Shown one piece after another: positions 43,758 through 52,375 of a DNA stretch of 64,000 nt. This stretch comes from Bradyrhizobium sp. CB1717. GTDB lineage: Bacteria > Pseudomonadota > Alphaproteobacteria > Rhizobiales > Xanthobacteraceae. The notes under the pieces are model-generated. The model was not told the DNA's origin, ran no database searches, and was given only the letters and a program-made list of their open reading frames with translations. Position 1 is the first letter of the stretch, and each line of letters opens with the position of its first letter. The translations under genes were made by a program, and so were the position numbers. Location of the stretch: the NCBI RefSeq assembly GCF_029714325.1, contig NZ_CP121666.1, positions 5,890,001 to 5,954,000 of the forward strand, given 5' to 3'.

Positions 43758-44726
43758 TCAGGCGTGCTTCTTCACCTCCACCGGCGGCGTTCCGTGGGTG
43801 TGGAAGGACTCGATCGTCTTCAATCCCCAGGCCTGGCCCTTCTTGCGCTCCTCTTCCGTCCACACGATCGGCTTCCAGTCGGGCGCGAGGATCAGGCGCG
43901 CGCCGGCATTGGCGACCTCCACGCGGTTGCCGCCGGGCTCGTAGACATAGAGGAAGAAGGTCTGCTGGATCGCGTGCTTGTGCGGGCCGGTCTCGATGTG
44001 GATGCCGTTCTCAAGGAAAATATCCGCAGCGCGAAGAATCTCCTCGCGGCTGTCGAGCGCATAGGTGACGTGGTGGAAGCGGCCGGGTGTGCCGGAATGG
44101 TCGAGCGAATAGGCGAAGTCGTAGCTCTTGTTCGACATGGTCAGCCACATCGCCGCCTCGCGGCCATCGTTGAGCACGATCTGCTCGGTGAGGCGGCAGC
44201 CGAGATAGTTTTCGAAGAACTCGCGGTTCGCCTTGATGTCGACGGCGAGGCAGTTGAGGTGATCGAGGCGGCGGACATTGACGCCGCGCGCGGGAAAGCG
44301 CTGCGCCTGGTTCTTCAGCGCGGGCTTCAGCTCCGGCGGCGCCTGATACCATTCGGTCTCGTAATAGAGCTCGACGATGTGGCCGTCGGGGTCGCGGCAG
44401 CGGAACGTCGGCCCCTGCCCCATGTCGCCGTCGATCCAACCGATGTCGAAGCCGGATCCTTTCAGCGCCGCAACACGGCGCTCCAGCGCCTGCTGGCTGC
44501 GCGCGCGCAGCGCCATGTGCTCCATGCCTGACGTCTTTGACGCCGTGAGCTTGAGCGAATAGCGCTCGTAATCGTCCCAGCCGCGCAGATAGACGGACTC
44601 ACCCTTCTGCCCGCTGACGGTCATGCCCATCACGTCGACGAAGAATTTCAGGCTCTCGTCGGGCTTCGGCGTCAGCAATTCCATGTGGCCGAGATGGGCG
44701 AGATCGAGAATCGGTTCGGGCTGCAT
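43758..44726 (-). CDS. Extradiol dioxygenase, VOC family (catechol 2,3-dioxygenase-like)
   Basis: 322-residue two-domain type I extradiol dioxygenase. The likely Fe(II) ligands are His in LDHLNCLAVD, His in FHHVTYALD and Glu in EPGGNRVEVAN; the N-terminal half is the non-metal VOC module (LAHLGHMELLTPKPDES). It opens a catecholic ring by meta cleavage. Start set by GGAGGAAATC-ATG. Its promoter is a near copy of the tetR promoter at 22.3 kb, so it is probably expressed with the ligI-galB-ligK operon rather than with the adjacent nic genes. Substrate not deducible. Confidence 0.9.
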   Translation of the reverse strand: MQPEPILDLAHLGHMELLTPKPDESLKFFVDVMGMTVSGQKGESVYLRGWDDYERYSLKLTASKTSGMEHMALRARSQQALERRVAALKGSGFDIGWIDGDMGQGPTFRCRDPDGHIVELYYETEWYQAPPELKPALKNQAQRFPARGVNVRRLDHLNCLAVDIKANREFFENYLGCRLTEQIVLNDGREAAMWLTMSNKSYDFAYSLDHSGTPGRFHHVTYALDSREEILRAADIFLENGIHIETGPHKHAIQQTFFLYVYEPGGNRVEVANAGARLILAPDWKPIVWTEEERKKGQAWGLKTIESFHTHGTPPVEVKKHA

Positions 44727-44837
44727 GATTTCCTCCAGGGCTTGTCCAGTAAGGCGTGGCTGCGTTCCGCCTGACCGACGGCGCGATTGAGACGCGGGAC
44801 ATAACGACAGGCGTCTCTGCACGGCGCCGAACGTTTT

Positions 44838-44874
44838 CATTTGTACTAATGTACAAATGATTAGGTCCCGTCAA
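44838..44874 (-). promoter_or_regulatory. TetR promoter/operator (copy 2)
   Basis: Perfect inverted repeat CATTTGTAC - TAAT - GTACAAATG (44838-44859) followed by AGGTCCCGTCAACAA (44863-44877), i.e. TTGACG as -35 on the minus strand. Matches copy 1 at 22333-22368 almost throughout. Drives the extradiol dioxygenase with a leader of roughly 100 bases. Confidence 0.75.
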
Positions 44875-45171
44875 CAAATCAACCACCATCCCCCCGCCGT
44901 AAACGGGGCCCCGTGCGTCCGGCAGGCGTCGCGCGAACGAAGGCGGCCTGCCCGAATGGTAAAATCTTCCTTAAGGTCGCCTCGCCTCCGGCCGCCGGGA
45001 AATGCAGCGTTTTCTCGGCGATTTCGTCCATAAAGATGCATTTGCAACAAAGCTTCCGACCGAATTACCGCGGATTTGACGGAGCGGGCGCGCCCGGCGT
45101 TTAACCGTTTGTCCAGCGACGCCCGCGCATAGTCTGGAACAAATTCCTCGCTCTTGCCGGGTTCATTCATC
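44875..45171. other. Intergenic region between extradiol dioxygenase promoter and HerA-like gene
   Basis: About 300 bases. No convincing gene: open frames on the minus strand overlap the HerA-like coding start and lack a ribosome binding site. Contains AT-richer patches (TTTAACCGTTTGTCC, AACAAATTCC) that may hold the herA promoter, but no clear -35/-10 pair was identified. Confidence 0.4.
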
Positions 45172-46911
45172 GTGACATCCTTTGGACGCGTGATTTCGGT
45201 ACGTGGGTCGCTCGCCCGGGTCGGGCTTCTGGCGGCCAGCCAAATGCCGATCTCGGAGGTCCGGGCCACCGTCGGCCGCTTCGTCAGCATTCGCTGCGCC
45301 AGCTCGGTCATCGTCGCGATGATCACCGAGGTCTCCTGCGAGAACCTGTCGAGCACGGACAATTACATCGCCATCGCCTCGGTCGACCTGCTCGGCGAAA
45401 TCCTCAACGCCGCCGACAAGGCCAAATTCCAGCGCGGCGTCACCAATTATCCGACCATCGGCGATGCGGTCGACCTGATCACCAGCCAGGAGCTGCGCAC
45501 GATCTACGCGCCGACCGGATCGGACCAGATCAATGTCGGCTTCCTGCAGCAGGACCGCTCCGTCGTCGCCTATGTCGACGTCGAGGAAATGCTGTCCAAG
45601 CATTTTGCCGTGCTGGGCTCGACCGGCGTCGGCAAATCGACCGGCGTCTCGCTGCTGCTCAACGAGATCCTGAAGGCGCGGCCGAACCTGCGCATCTTCC
45701 TGCTCGACGTCCACAACGAATATGGCCGCTGCTTCGGCGACCGCGCGCTGGTGCTGAACCCGCGGAACCTGAAGCTGCCGTTCTGGCTGTTCAATTTCGA
45801 GGAAATCGTCGACGTGCTGTTCGGCGGCCGCGCCGGCGTGCCCGAGGAGCTCGACGTCCTTGCGGAAGTGATCCCGCTCGCCAAAGGCATCTACACTCAG
45901 TATCAAAACTCCGATCGCCTCGGCCTGAAGCGCATCGATCCCAAGCAGATCGGCTTCACCGTCGACACGCCGGTGCCGTACCGCCTGGTCGACCTGATCT
46001 CGCTGATCGACGAGCGCATGGGCAAGCTGGAAAACCGCTCCTCGCGCATCATCTACCACAAGCTGATCTCGCGCATCGACGCCGTGCGCAACGATCCGCG
46101 CTACGCCTTCATGTTCGACAACGCCAATGTCGGCGGCGACACCATGGCCGAGGTGATCAGCCATCTGTTCCGCCTGCCCGCCAACGGCAAGCCGATGACG
46201 GTGATGCAGCTCGCCGGCTTCCCGGCCGAGGTCATCGACTCCGTCGTGTCTGTTCTTTGCCGCATGGCGTTCGATTTCGGCCTGTGGAGCGACGGCGTCT
46301 CCCCGATGCTGTTCGTCTGCGAGGAAGCGCACCGTTACGCCTCCGCCGACCGCAACGTCGGCTTCGGCCCGACCCGCAAGGCGGTGTCGCGCATCGCCAA
46401 GGAAGGCCGCAAATACGGCGTCTATCTCGGCCTCATCACGCAGCGCCCCGCGGAGCTCGACGCCACCATTATCTCCCAGTGCAACACGCTGTTCACGATG
46501 CGTCTTGCCAACGACCGCGACCAGGCGCTGCTGCGCGCCGCGGTGTCGGATGCGGCCGCGAACCTCCTGTCCTTCGTGCCCTCGCTCGGCACCCGCGAGG
46601 TGCTGGCGTTCGGCGAAGGCGTCGCGCTGCCGACCCGTCTGCGCTTCAAGGAGGTGCCGCCGCACCAATTGCCGCGCGGCGAAGCCACCATCAGCAGCGT
46701 TCCCTCCCTCACCTCCGGCCACGACATGCATTTCGTCGGCGCGGTGCTGGAGCGCTGGCGCGGCGCCACCTCGCAGCGCGACGTGCCGAACGATCCGGTG
46801 TTCTCGGCTCCGCCCACGAAGACGATGTCCAGCCTCGAAGCCCCGATGCTGCAGCCCTCGATGGGACTCGATCCCGATCGCTTCTCGCTGCTGAAGAAGC
46901 CGCTGCGGTAA
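45172..46911 (+). CDS. HerA-like ATPase (DUF87)
   Basis: 579-residue FtsK/HerA-superfamily ATPase. An N-terminal HAS-barrel-like beta region (GRVISVRGSLARVGLLAAS) precedes Walker A VLGSTGVGKSTGVSLLLNEI (about residues 149-157 for the loop), Walker B PMLFVCEEAHRYAS and a sensor/arginine region YLGLITQRPAELDATIISQC. HerA proteins form hexamers that pump DNA, usually with the nuclease NurA in archaea or with defence effectors in bacteria; no nuclease partner is adjacent. Start taken as GTG (VTSFGRV); a TTG six codons earlier is possible and neither has a good ribosome binding site. Confidence 0.88.
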   Translation: MTSFGRVISVRGSLARVGLLAASQMPISEVRATVGRFVSIRCASSVIVAMITEVSCENLSSTDNYIAIASVDLLGEILNAADKAKFQRGVTNYPTIGDAVDLITSQELRTIYAPTGSDQINVGFLQQDRSVVAYVDVEEMLSKHFAVLGSTGVGKSTGVSLLLNEILKARPNLRIFLLDVHNEYGRCFGDRALVLNPRNLKLPFWLFNFEEIVDVLFGGRAGVPEELDVLAEVIPLAKGIYTQYQNSDRLGLKRIDPKQIGFTVDTPVPYRLVDLISLIDERMGKLENRSSRIIYHKLISRIDAVRNDPRYAFMFDNANVGGDTMAEVISHLFRLPANGKPMTVMQLAGFPAEVIDSVVSVLCRMAFDFGLWSDGVSPMLFVCEEAHRYASADRNVGFGPTRKAVSRIAKEGRKYGVYLGLITQRPAELDATIISQCNTLFTMRLANDRDQALLRAAVSDAAANLLSFVPSLGTREVLAFGEGVALPTRLRFKEVPPHQLPRGEATISSVPSLTSGHDMHFVGAVLERWRGATSQRDVPNDPVFSAPPTKTMSSLEAPMLQPSMGLDPDRFSLLKKPLR

Positions 46912-46929
46912 GGCCACGCTTTATCCACA

Positions 46930-47011
46930 CCGTCATTGCGAGCGCAGCGAAGCAATCCAGAGTCTTTCCGCGGAGGGAGTCTGGATTGCTTCGCTGCGCT
47001 CGCAATGACGG
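46930..47011. repeat. Perfect 31-bp inverted repeat between HerA-like and AhpD-like genes
   Basis: Arms 46930-46960 and 46981-47011 (CCGTCATTGCGAGCGCAGCG... and its exact reverse complement) with a 20-base loop. It resembles the dispersed palindromes seen in Bradyrhizobium intergenic regions and can fold into a strong hairpin, probably terminating the HerA-like transcript. Confidence 0.8.
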
Positions 47012-47120
47012 CGGATGGAGCGTCGTCCGTAACTCGCACTTTCGTCGCGACGAACGCGGCCGGCCAGATTGAGCCCGCCGCCCGCATCGACTATGGTCGC
47101 CGGCCTGAAAGCCGGAAACC

Positions 47121-47708
47121 ATGCACATGACAAAAACCGCCGCGCAACGCTTCCCCGCTCCCGCTCTCGACACGCTCCCCGAGGACATCCGCACCCGCCT
47201 CCTCGCCGTGCAGGAAAAGAGCGGCTTCGTGCCGAACGTGTTCCTCACTTTGGCCTACCGCCCCGACGAGTTCCGCGCCTTCTTCGCCTATCACGACGCG
47301 TTGATGGAGAAGGACGGCGGCCTGACCAAAGCCGAGCGCGAGATGATCGTGGTGGCGACGTCCGCCGCCAACCAGTGCCAGTATTGCGTGATCGCGCATG
47401 GCGCGATCCTGCGCATCCGCGCCAAGAATCCGCTGATCGCCGACCAGGTCGCGGTGAACTACCGCAAGGCCGACATCACGCCGCGCCAGAAGGCGATGCT
47501 CGATTTCGCGATGAAGGTCTCCGCCGATGCGCAGCGCGTCTCGGAGGAGGATTTCGCCGCGCTCGCCCCGCATGGCTTTAGCGACGACGACATCTGGGAC
47601 ATCGCCGCGATCTCCTCCTTCTTCGCGCTGTCCAACCGGCTGGCGAACTTCACGGGCATGCGGCCGAACGAGGAGTTCTATCTGATGGGACGCCTGCCGA
47701 AGAAATGA
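47121..47708 (+). CDS. AhpD-like peroxidase-related carboxymuconolactone-decarboxylase-fold protein
   Basis: 195-residue all-helical CMD/AhpD protein. The redox motif ANQCQYCVIAHGAILR gives the CxxCxxxH centre that acts as disulfide reductase/peroxidase; a general antioxidant role is likely. The final residues NRLANFTGMRPNEEFYLMGR are typical of the uncharacterised peroxidase-related subgroup. Met1 or Met3 may be the start. Followed 16 bases later by an MgtC-like gene. Confidence 0.9.
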   Translation: MHMTKTAAQRFPAPALDTLPEDIRTRLLAVQEKSGFVPNVFLTLAYRPDEFRAFFAYHDALMEKDGGLTKAEREMIVVATSAANQCQYCVIAHGAILRIRAKNPLIADQVAVNYRKADITPRQKAMLDFAMKVSADAQRVSEEDFAALAPHGFSDDDIWDIAAISSFFALSNRLANFTGMRPNEEFYLMGRLPKK

Positions 47709-47724
47709 CAGAAGGGCATTGACC

Positions 47725-48222
47725 GTGCTGGACTGGCCCGAGATCCTTTTGCGCCTCGGCGTCGCCACGCTCGCCGGCTGCGCCATCGGCCTCAATCGTG
47801 ACCTGCACGGCAAGCCGATCGGGCTGAAGACGCTCGGCATCGTCGGGCTGTCGACCGCGACCGTCGTGTTGCTGGCCGTGCAGTTCGCCGAGGCCGGCAA
47901 GATCACCGATGCGGCGAGCCGCGTCATCCAGGGCATCCTCACCGGCATCGGCTTCCTCGGTGCCGGCGTCATCGTCCACGAAAGCGAGAGGTTTCGCGTC
48001 CGCGGCCTGACCAGTGCCGCCTGCACCTTCCTCGCCGCCTGCCTCGGCATCGCCTGCGGCGTCGGCGAGTGGCCGATCGTCGGCACGGCGCTGACGCTGG
48101 CCTTCCTGATCCTCACCGTCGGCAACCGCACCGAGCACTGGCTGCACCGAATGCTCGGTGGCAGGCACGAGACGCATGAAACCGATGCGCCGCCGAAGCC
48201 GGGCCCTCCGGGTGTGAACTAG
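47725..48222 (+). CDS. MgtC/SapB-family membrane protein
   Basis: 165-residue protein with about four to five membrane helices. MgtC hallmarks are CAIGLNRDLHGKPIGLKTLG, QGILTGIGFLGAGVIVHESE and VRGLTSAACTFLAACLGIAC. In intracellular pathogens MgtC modulates ATP synthase and phosphate/Mg2+ adaptation; here it ends tail to tail with a P-type cation ATPase, the kind of protein with which MgtC is often encoded. Start GTG chosen because AGAAGGG lies eight bases before it. Confidence 0.88.
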   Translation: MLDWPEILLRLGVATLAGCAIGLNRDLHGKPIGLKTLGIVGLSTATVVLLAVQFAEAGKITDAASRVIQGILTGIGFLGAGVIVHESERFRVRGLTSAACTFLAACLGIACGVGEWPIVGTALTLAFLILTVGNRTEHWLHRMLGGRHETHETDAPPKPGPPGVN

Positions 48223-50768
48223 AATCGCAGCCGCCGCGTCCACAACGGCTTCAGCGCTTCGAGCAGCGTCAGCAGCAAGAGTCCCGCGCCGAGCGTGATC
48301 ATGAGATCATCGGCATGCAGCGGACCGAAGCGGAACAGGCTGGAGGCCGGCGGCCAGAGCAGCGCGGCGGCGAGAATGGCGGCGACGCCTGCGAAGATCC
48401 AGGCCAGCGCGGGATTGGGCCGGAAGAAGGCCGACACGAACGAGGCGCTGAAGGACCGGTTGACGAGGACCAGCGCGACGAAGCAGACCACGAGGGTCAC
48501 GAAGGCGAGTGACCTCGCCTCGTCGGCGGCAAGGCCGGAGCGAAGCGCGCCGACGAATATGGCGGCCGTCAGGGCGAAGGCGAGCGCGCCCTGCAGAACA
48601 CTCCAGCCGACCAGGGCCCACGAGAACAGCTCGGCATCGGCCCGCCTTGGCGGACGCGTCATCGCATCGCGCTCGTCACGCTCGGCCTCGAACACCAGCG
48701 AGCACACGGGGTCGATGATCAGCTCCAGAAACGCAATGTGCACCGGACTGAAGATCAGCGGCAGCCCGAACACCAGCGGCAGCAGCGCAAGTCCGGCGAT
48801 CGGGACATGTACGGCGAAGATGAAGGCCATCGCCTTGCGCAGATTGTCATAGATGCGGCGTCCGAGGCGAATGGCCGAGACGATCGAGCCGAAATCGTCG
48901 TCGAGCAGCACGATCGACGATGCCTCTCGCGCGACGTCGGTGCCGCGCCCACCCATCGCGATGCCGATGTGGGCGGCCTTGAGCGATGGCGCGTCATTGA
49001 CGCCGTCGCCGGTCATCGCCACGATCTCGCCATTGGCCTTCATCGCCTGGACGATGCGCAGCTTCTGTTCCGGAAGGACCCGCGCGAACACGCTCACATG
49101 CCTGACGCGCCGTGCAAGCTCCGGATTATCGGCCAGTCCGACCTGATCGCCGGTCATGACGTCCTGGACGTCGAGGCCGGCCTGGTTCGCAATGGCAACG
49201 GCCGTTGCCGGATAATCGCCCGTGATCATGACGACGCGAATCCCGGCCGCACGGCATTCGCGAACCGCCTCCGGGACATGGGGTCGCAGCGGATCGGCAA
49301 GCCCGACCAGGCCGACAAATCGAAACGCGAACGCCTGCTGTGACTGCGGGAGTGAGCTGTCATCGCAGACGGCAACGGCGACACCCAACACCCGAAGCCC
49401 GTCCTTCGCCATCGCGCTGGCGGCATCCCTGACCTGCTCCTGGTCGGCATCGTTCAGCCTGCACAGGCGCGCGACCGCCTCGGGCGCACCTTTGGCGCAC
49501 GCGACGAGATCCGCCCGGCCGGCTATCCACCAGACCTGGGTCATGGCCAGCAGCTCTGGGCGCAGACCGTAGGTGCGCAGCAGCGTCCGCTCACCATCCA
49601 TGGCATCGCCGTCCTGCAAGGCCTCATGCGCGAACAGGTGCAGCGCCTTCTCCATCGGATCGAACGGTTCCGGCGAGCTCGCCAGGGCGCCGCAGCGTGC
49701 CAGCTCGACAAATTCCGGCCTGGCGCGATCTTCTCCGGCCGCGGGGCGCATCCGCGCCCCATCGGGCAGCCGCAATTCTGCGACGGACATGCGGTTCTGC
49801 GTCAGTGTTCCGGTCTTGTCGGTGCACAGGACGGTCGCAGACCCCAGGACCTCGATGGCGGCGGCGCGTCGCGTCAGCACGCGGGCTTGCGAGATCCGCC
49901 ACGCTCCCATCGCCATGAAGACCGTGAGCACGACGCCGAATTCCTCCGGCAGCATCGACATGCCGATGGCGATGCCTGCAAGCAACGCCTGCAGCCAGTC
50001 CCCGCGCAAGACGCCGTAGAGCACGACGGCGGCGAGGCTGACCATTGCGCCGCCAAGGAAGCAGAGCCGCACCAGCCTTGCGGTCTGTTGCTGCAGCCGG
50101 GGCGGCTCGGCCTGCAAGCCGCGCAGCGACAGTCCGATCTTTCCGATCTCGCTGCGCGGGCCGGTCGCCTCGACGAGCGCCAGCCCCTCACCACGCACGA
50201 CGAGCGAGCCGGAATACACGAAGGGCTGATCCTCGCCGCCGGGCCGGTGATCGGTTGTTGCGATCCGGTCCGCGGCCTGCTTGTGAACCGGCACGGACTC
50301 GCCCGTCAGCAGGGACTCGTCGATCTGCAGATCGCGTGCCTCCACGAGCGCGGCATCGGCGGGAACCCGATCGCCTTCGCCGAGGACGAGGAGATCGCCG
50401 CGCACGACCTCACGGCCGGGGATTCGCCGGCGCGTGCCGTCCCGCACCACGAGTGCCCGCGGGCTTGTCAGGTCGCGCAGGGCGTCCAGCACGCGCTCGG
50501 TCCGGGTCTCCTGCACCACCGTGATCACGATGGACATCGCACCGAAGGCCAGCAGGATCAGCGCTTCCTTGAGATCGCCGAGCACGAGGTAGATCAGCCC
50601 GCCGCCAAGCAGCAGCAGGAGCATCGGCTCGCGCAGCACCTCCACGACGATGCGCAAGGGGCTGCGCCGCTCGGGCCGCGGCAACTCGTTGGCGCCGTCC
50701 TGTTTCAGCCGCGCCGTCGCCTCGGCCTCGCTCAGTCCGGCCGGTCGCGCCTTCGTCTTGCCGCTCAC
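48219..50768 (-). CDS. P-type cation-transporting ATPase (P2-like)
   Basis: 849-residue ATPase. Cation_ATPase_N start GLSEAEATARLKQDGANELP, actuator motif SLLTGESVPVHKQ, phosphorylation site LCTDKTGTLTQNRMS, P-domain motifs VMITGDYPATAV and VAMTGDGVNDAPSLKAAHIG, and a C-terminal six-helix bundle. The M4 ion-site motif reads SMLPEEFGVVL where the Ca2+ pumps have PEGLP, so the ion cannot be assigned. Translation begins at GTG, overlapping the stop of a 55-residue membrane protein (GTGA). Convergent with the MgtC-like gene by four bases. Confidence 0.9.
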   Translation of the reverse strand: MSGKTKARPAGLSEAEATARLKQDGANELPRPERRSPLRIVVEVLREPMLLLLLGGGLIYLVLGDLKEALILLAFGAMSIVITVVQETRTERVLDALRDLTSPRALVVRDGTRRRIPGREVVRGDLLVLGEGDRVPADAALVEARDLQIDESLLTGESVPVHKQAADRIATTDHRPGGEDQPFVYSGSLVVRGEGLALVEATGPRSEIGKIGLSLRGLQAEPPRLQQQTARLVRLCFLGGAMVSLAAVVLYGVLRGDWLQALLAGIAIGMSMLPEEFGVVLTVFMAMGAWRISQARVLTRRAAAIEVLGSATVLCTDKTGTLTQNRMSVAELRLPDGARMRPAAGEDRARPEFVELARCGALASSPEPFDPMEKALHLFAHEALQDGDAMDGERTLLRTYGLRPELLAMTQVWWIAGRADLVACAKGAPEAVARLCRLNDADQEQVRDAASAMAKDGLRVLGVAVAVCDDSSLPQSQQAFAFRFVGLVGLADPLRPHVPEAVRECRAAGIRVVMITGDYPATAVAIANQAGLDVQDVMTGDQVGLADNPELARRVRHVSVFARVLPEQKLRIVQAMKANGEIVAMTGDGVNDAPSLKAAHIGIAMGGRGTDVAREASSIVLLDDDFGSIVSAIRLGRRIYDNLRKAMAFIFAVHVPIAGLALLPLVFGLPLIFSPVHIAFLELIIDPVCSLVFEAERDERDAMTRPPRRADAELFSWALVGWSVLQGALAFALTAAIFVGALRSGLAADEARSLAFVTLVVCFVALVLVNRSFSASFVSAFFRPNPALAWIFAGVAAILAAALLWPPASSLFRFGPLHADDLMITLGAGLLLLTLLEALKPLWTRRLRF

Positions 50769-50932
50769 GTCTTCCGCCGCAGGCTCCAGAGACTCCCGGC
50801 GAGCAGAACGACGGTCACGAGCAGAATGGCGACGAAAGTCTGGATGATGGTGAAGTTGAGCGCGTCCCGCGCGACGAACAGCGCGGTGATGGCTCCGGCG
50901 AGAACGAACAGAATGCGAAGGATCAGGCTCAT
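50765..50932 (-). CDS. Small membrane protein upstream of P-type ATPase (55 aa)
   Basis: MSLILRILFVLAGAITALFV followed by a second hydrophobic stretch (FVAILLVTVVLLAGSLW) and a basic end SLRRKT: two predicted helices. GGAG nine bases before the ATG. Its stop codon overlaps the GTG start of the ATPase, so it is translated together with the pump and may be a small regulatory subunit; no family recognised. Confidence 0.7.
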   Translation of the reverse strand: MSLILRILFVLAGAITALFVARDALNFTIIQTFVAILLVTVVLLAGSLWSLRRKT

Positions 50933-51116
50933 GGCGGCGTCTCCAGGTCGGCATGATCCGGAGTCCACTTGCCTCCGCGGGAGCGCAACGCTGGTTCGGC
51001 AGTCATGCAAGCAGACCTTACCGGCTGGAGGCGGCGCCTCCTTGCGATACGTCAAGATCGCGTGCGCCGCCCTGCCGCAGGTGCGAAGCGGCCACGCCCC
51101 TGCCGACACCGCACGC

Positions 51117-51347
51117 CTAAGATTCGTCGACCTCGAGCGTGATCGACACCTTCAGGAACGGCGCGCCCTCCTCGCGAACGTCGACGACGACGTGCCGGGC
51201 GCTGCCCGAGACGAAGGCGTCACGGGCGACGGAAGCGCCGGTCATGAGCGCCTCCTTGCGAGCGTCGTTCTCGCTCGCAAGATCCTGCCCGTCCTCGTCG
51301 GGAAATACCCGGCCGTTCTCGTGGATGTCGAAATGGAAGCGCGGCAT
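51117..51347 (-). CDS. DUF6894 family protein (76 aa)
   Basis: Small soluble protein starting MPRFHFDIHENGRVFPDEDG, the signature of DUF6894, frequent in Bradyrhizobium and Methylobacterium. Followed by ASENDARKEALMTGASVARD and VDVREEGAPFLKVSITLEV. Function unknown. Confidence 0.85.
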   Translation of the reverse strand: MPRFHFDIHENGRVFPDEDGQDLASENDARKEALMTGASVARDAFVSGSARHVVVDVREEGAPFLKVSITLEVDES

Positions 51348-51545
51348 CGGGCTCCCTCGGGGCGTTGGCGACTGCTGAGGGCAACTGCCGTCGAAACCCG
51401 CCAGTTCCTAAAGTTTGCGCTCATCGAGCACCGTACCACGCCCGATGCAACTCGACCGGGCGCCCGCGGTCGGTCGGCAGCTTCAACAAAAGTTAAGGAC
51501 AGCGCTCGCGCGGCCATGGTTGTTTTTGCAACGGAAAGGCAATTC

Positions 51546-51749
51546 ATGACCAAGAAACGCAACCGAACGCGACCGGCCCGCTCGCTCCAGGAGCGCCTGG
51601 ACAAATTCACGCGGGACGCCCGCGCCGCCGCGAGCAAGCTTCCGGCCGGTGCCGAGCGCCACGCGCTGCTGCAAAAGGCGCGCGACGGCGAAGCTGCCGC
51701 GGAATTCGAACGGCTACTCTCTTCAACCGGCCCGCAAGATCCGAAGTGA
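51546..51749 (+). CDS. Conserved hypothetical protein (67 aa)
   Basis: Basic, helical small protein starting MTKKRNRTRPARSLQERLDK, containing the charged helix DKFTRDARAAASKLPAGAER and ending STGPQDPK. GGAAAGG lies seven bases before the ATG. No known function. Confidence 0.65.
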   Translation: MTKKRNRTRPARSLQERLDKFTRDARAAASKLPAGAERHALLQKARDGEAAAEFERLLSSTGPQDPK

Positions 51750-51787
51750 TCGCGCCGCTTCGCGGTGTGCCGCAAACCGCCGGGCCG

Positions 51788-51931
51788 CTATTGCTTCGCC
51801 ATCAGGTCGAGTGCCGGGGCAAAGCGCTCGGCAAATGTCAGCGTCTTGGCGTGATGAACTGCGGCGAACGAGGCCGAGATCCCTGCTGAGGCGACGGCGA
51901 GCAAGGCAATTGCGAAGAACATACGGCGCAT
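51788..51931 (-). CDS. Small secreted protein (47 aa)
   Basis: Starts MRRMFFAIALLAVASAGISA with a Sec signal likely cleaved after SFA, leaving about 24 residues (AVHHAKTLTFAERFAPALDL plus MAKQ). A strong AGGAGG lies six bases upstream. Function unknown; could be a periplasmic peptide. Confidence 0.6.
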   Translation of the reverse strand: MRRMFFAIALLAVASAGISASFAAVHHAKTLTFAERFAPALDLMAKQ

Positions 51932-52204
51932 TTCTGCCTCCTGTGTGAGCTCGATACCGGGATAGTTGGGACGGCTCTGTTTCAGGACGGTTTCGTCGGC
52001 GCGGAAAATGACTTCACTCAACAGGGTGTGATGAGAGCCGGCTTATCGGGCCGCATGCCGTAACCAACTAACAAGTGTCGCCGTAGTTTTACAGCGGGCG
52101 TGAGCGGAACCGGGAATTTTGCACCCGAGATCACGATCGTGAATCGCAAGGCCGCCGCGACAGGCAGCACTTGCTGGAATGCGGAATCGTCGAGGACTAC
52201 TCAA

Positions 52205-52360
52205 ATGAAAGTCGTCATTCAGAGGCTCAATGGTCTGTGGCACCTCATCATCGGATCGTGCCGGATCCGAACGCCCTTCCTGGCAACCCAGGACCGGGCG
52301 CTGGTCGTCACCTACGCGCGGCGCGCCTATCCCGGCGCCAAGATCTTCCAGCGCGACTGA
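52205..52360 (+). CDS. Hypothetical protein (51 aa)
   Basis: MKVVIQRLNGLWHLIIGSCR followed by IRTPFLATQDRALVVTYARR and AYPGAKIFQRD; soluble, basic. GAGG nine bases upstream. A perfect palindrome TCACGATCGTGA at 52131-52142 lies in its upstream region. Weakly supported by start context and codon bias only. Confidence 0.45.
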   Translation: MKVVIQRLNGLWHLIIGSCRIRTPFLATQDRALVVTYARRAYPGAKIFQRD

Positions 52361-52375
52361 TGTGAGCGGTTGCGC

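Noticed and set aside
45163..46917. 584-codon open frame on the minus strand
   Set aside because: Exact antisense shadow of the HerA-like ATPase.
49626..51749. 707-codon open frame on the plus strand
   Set aside because: Antisense to the P-type ATPase and other small genes; only its last 67 codons (51546-51749) form a credible gene.
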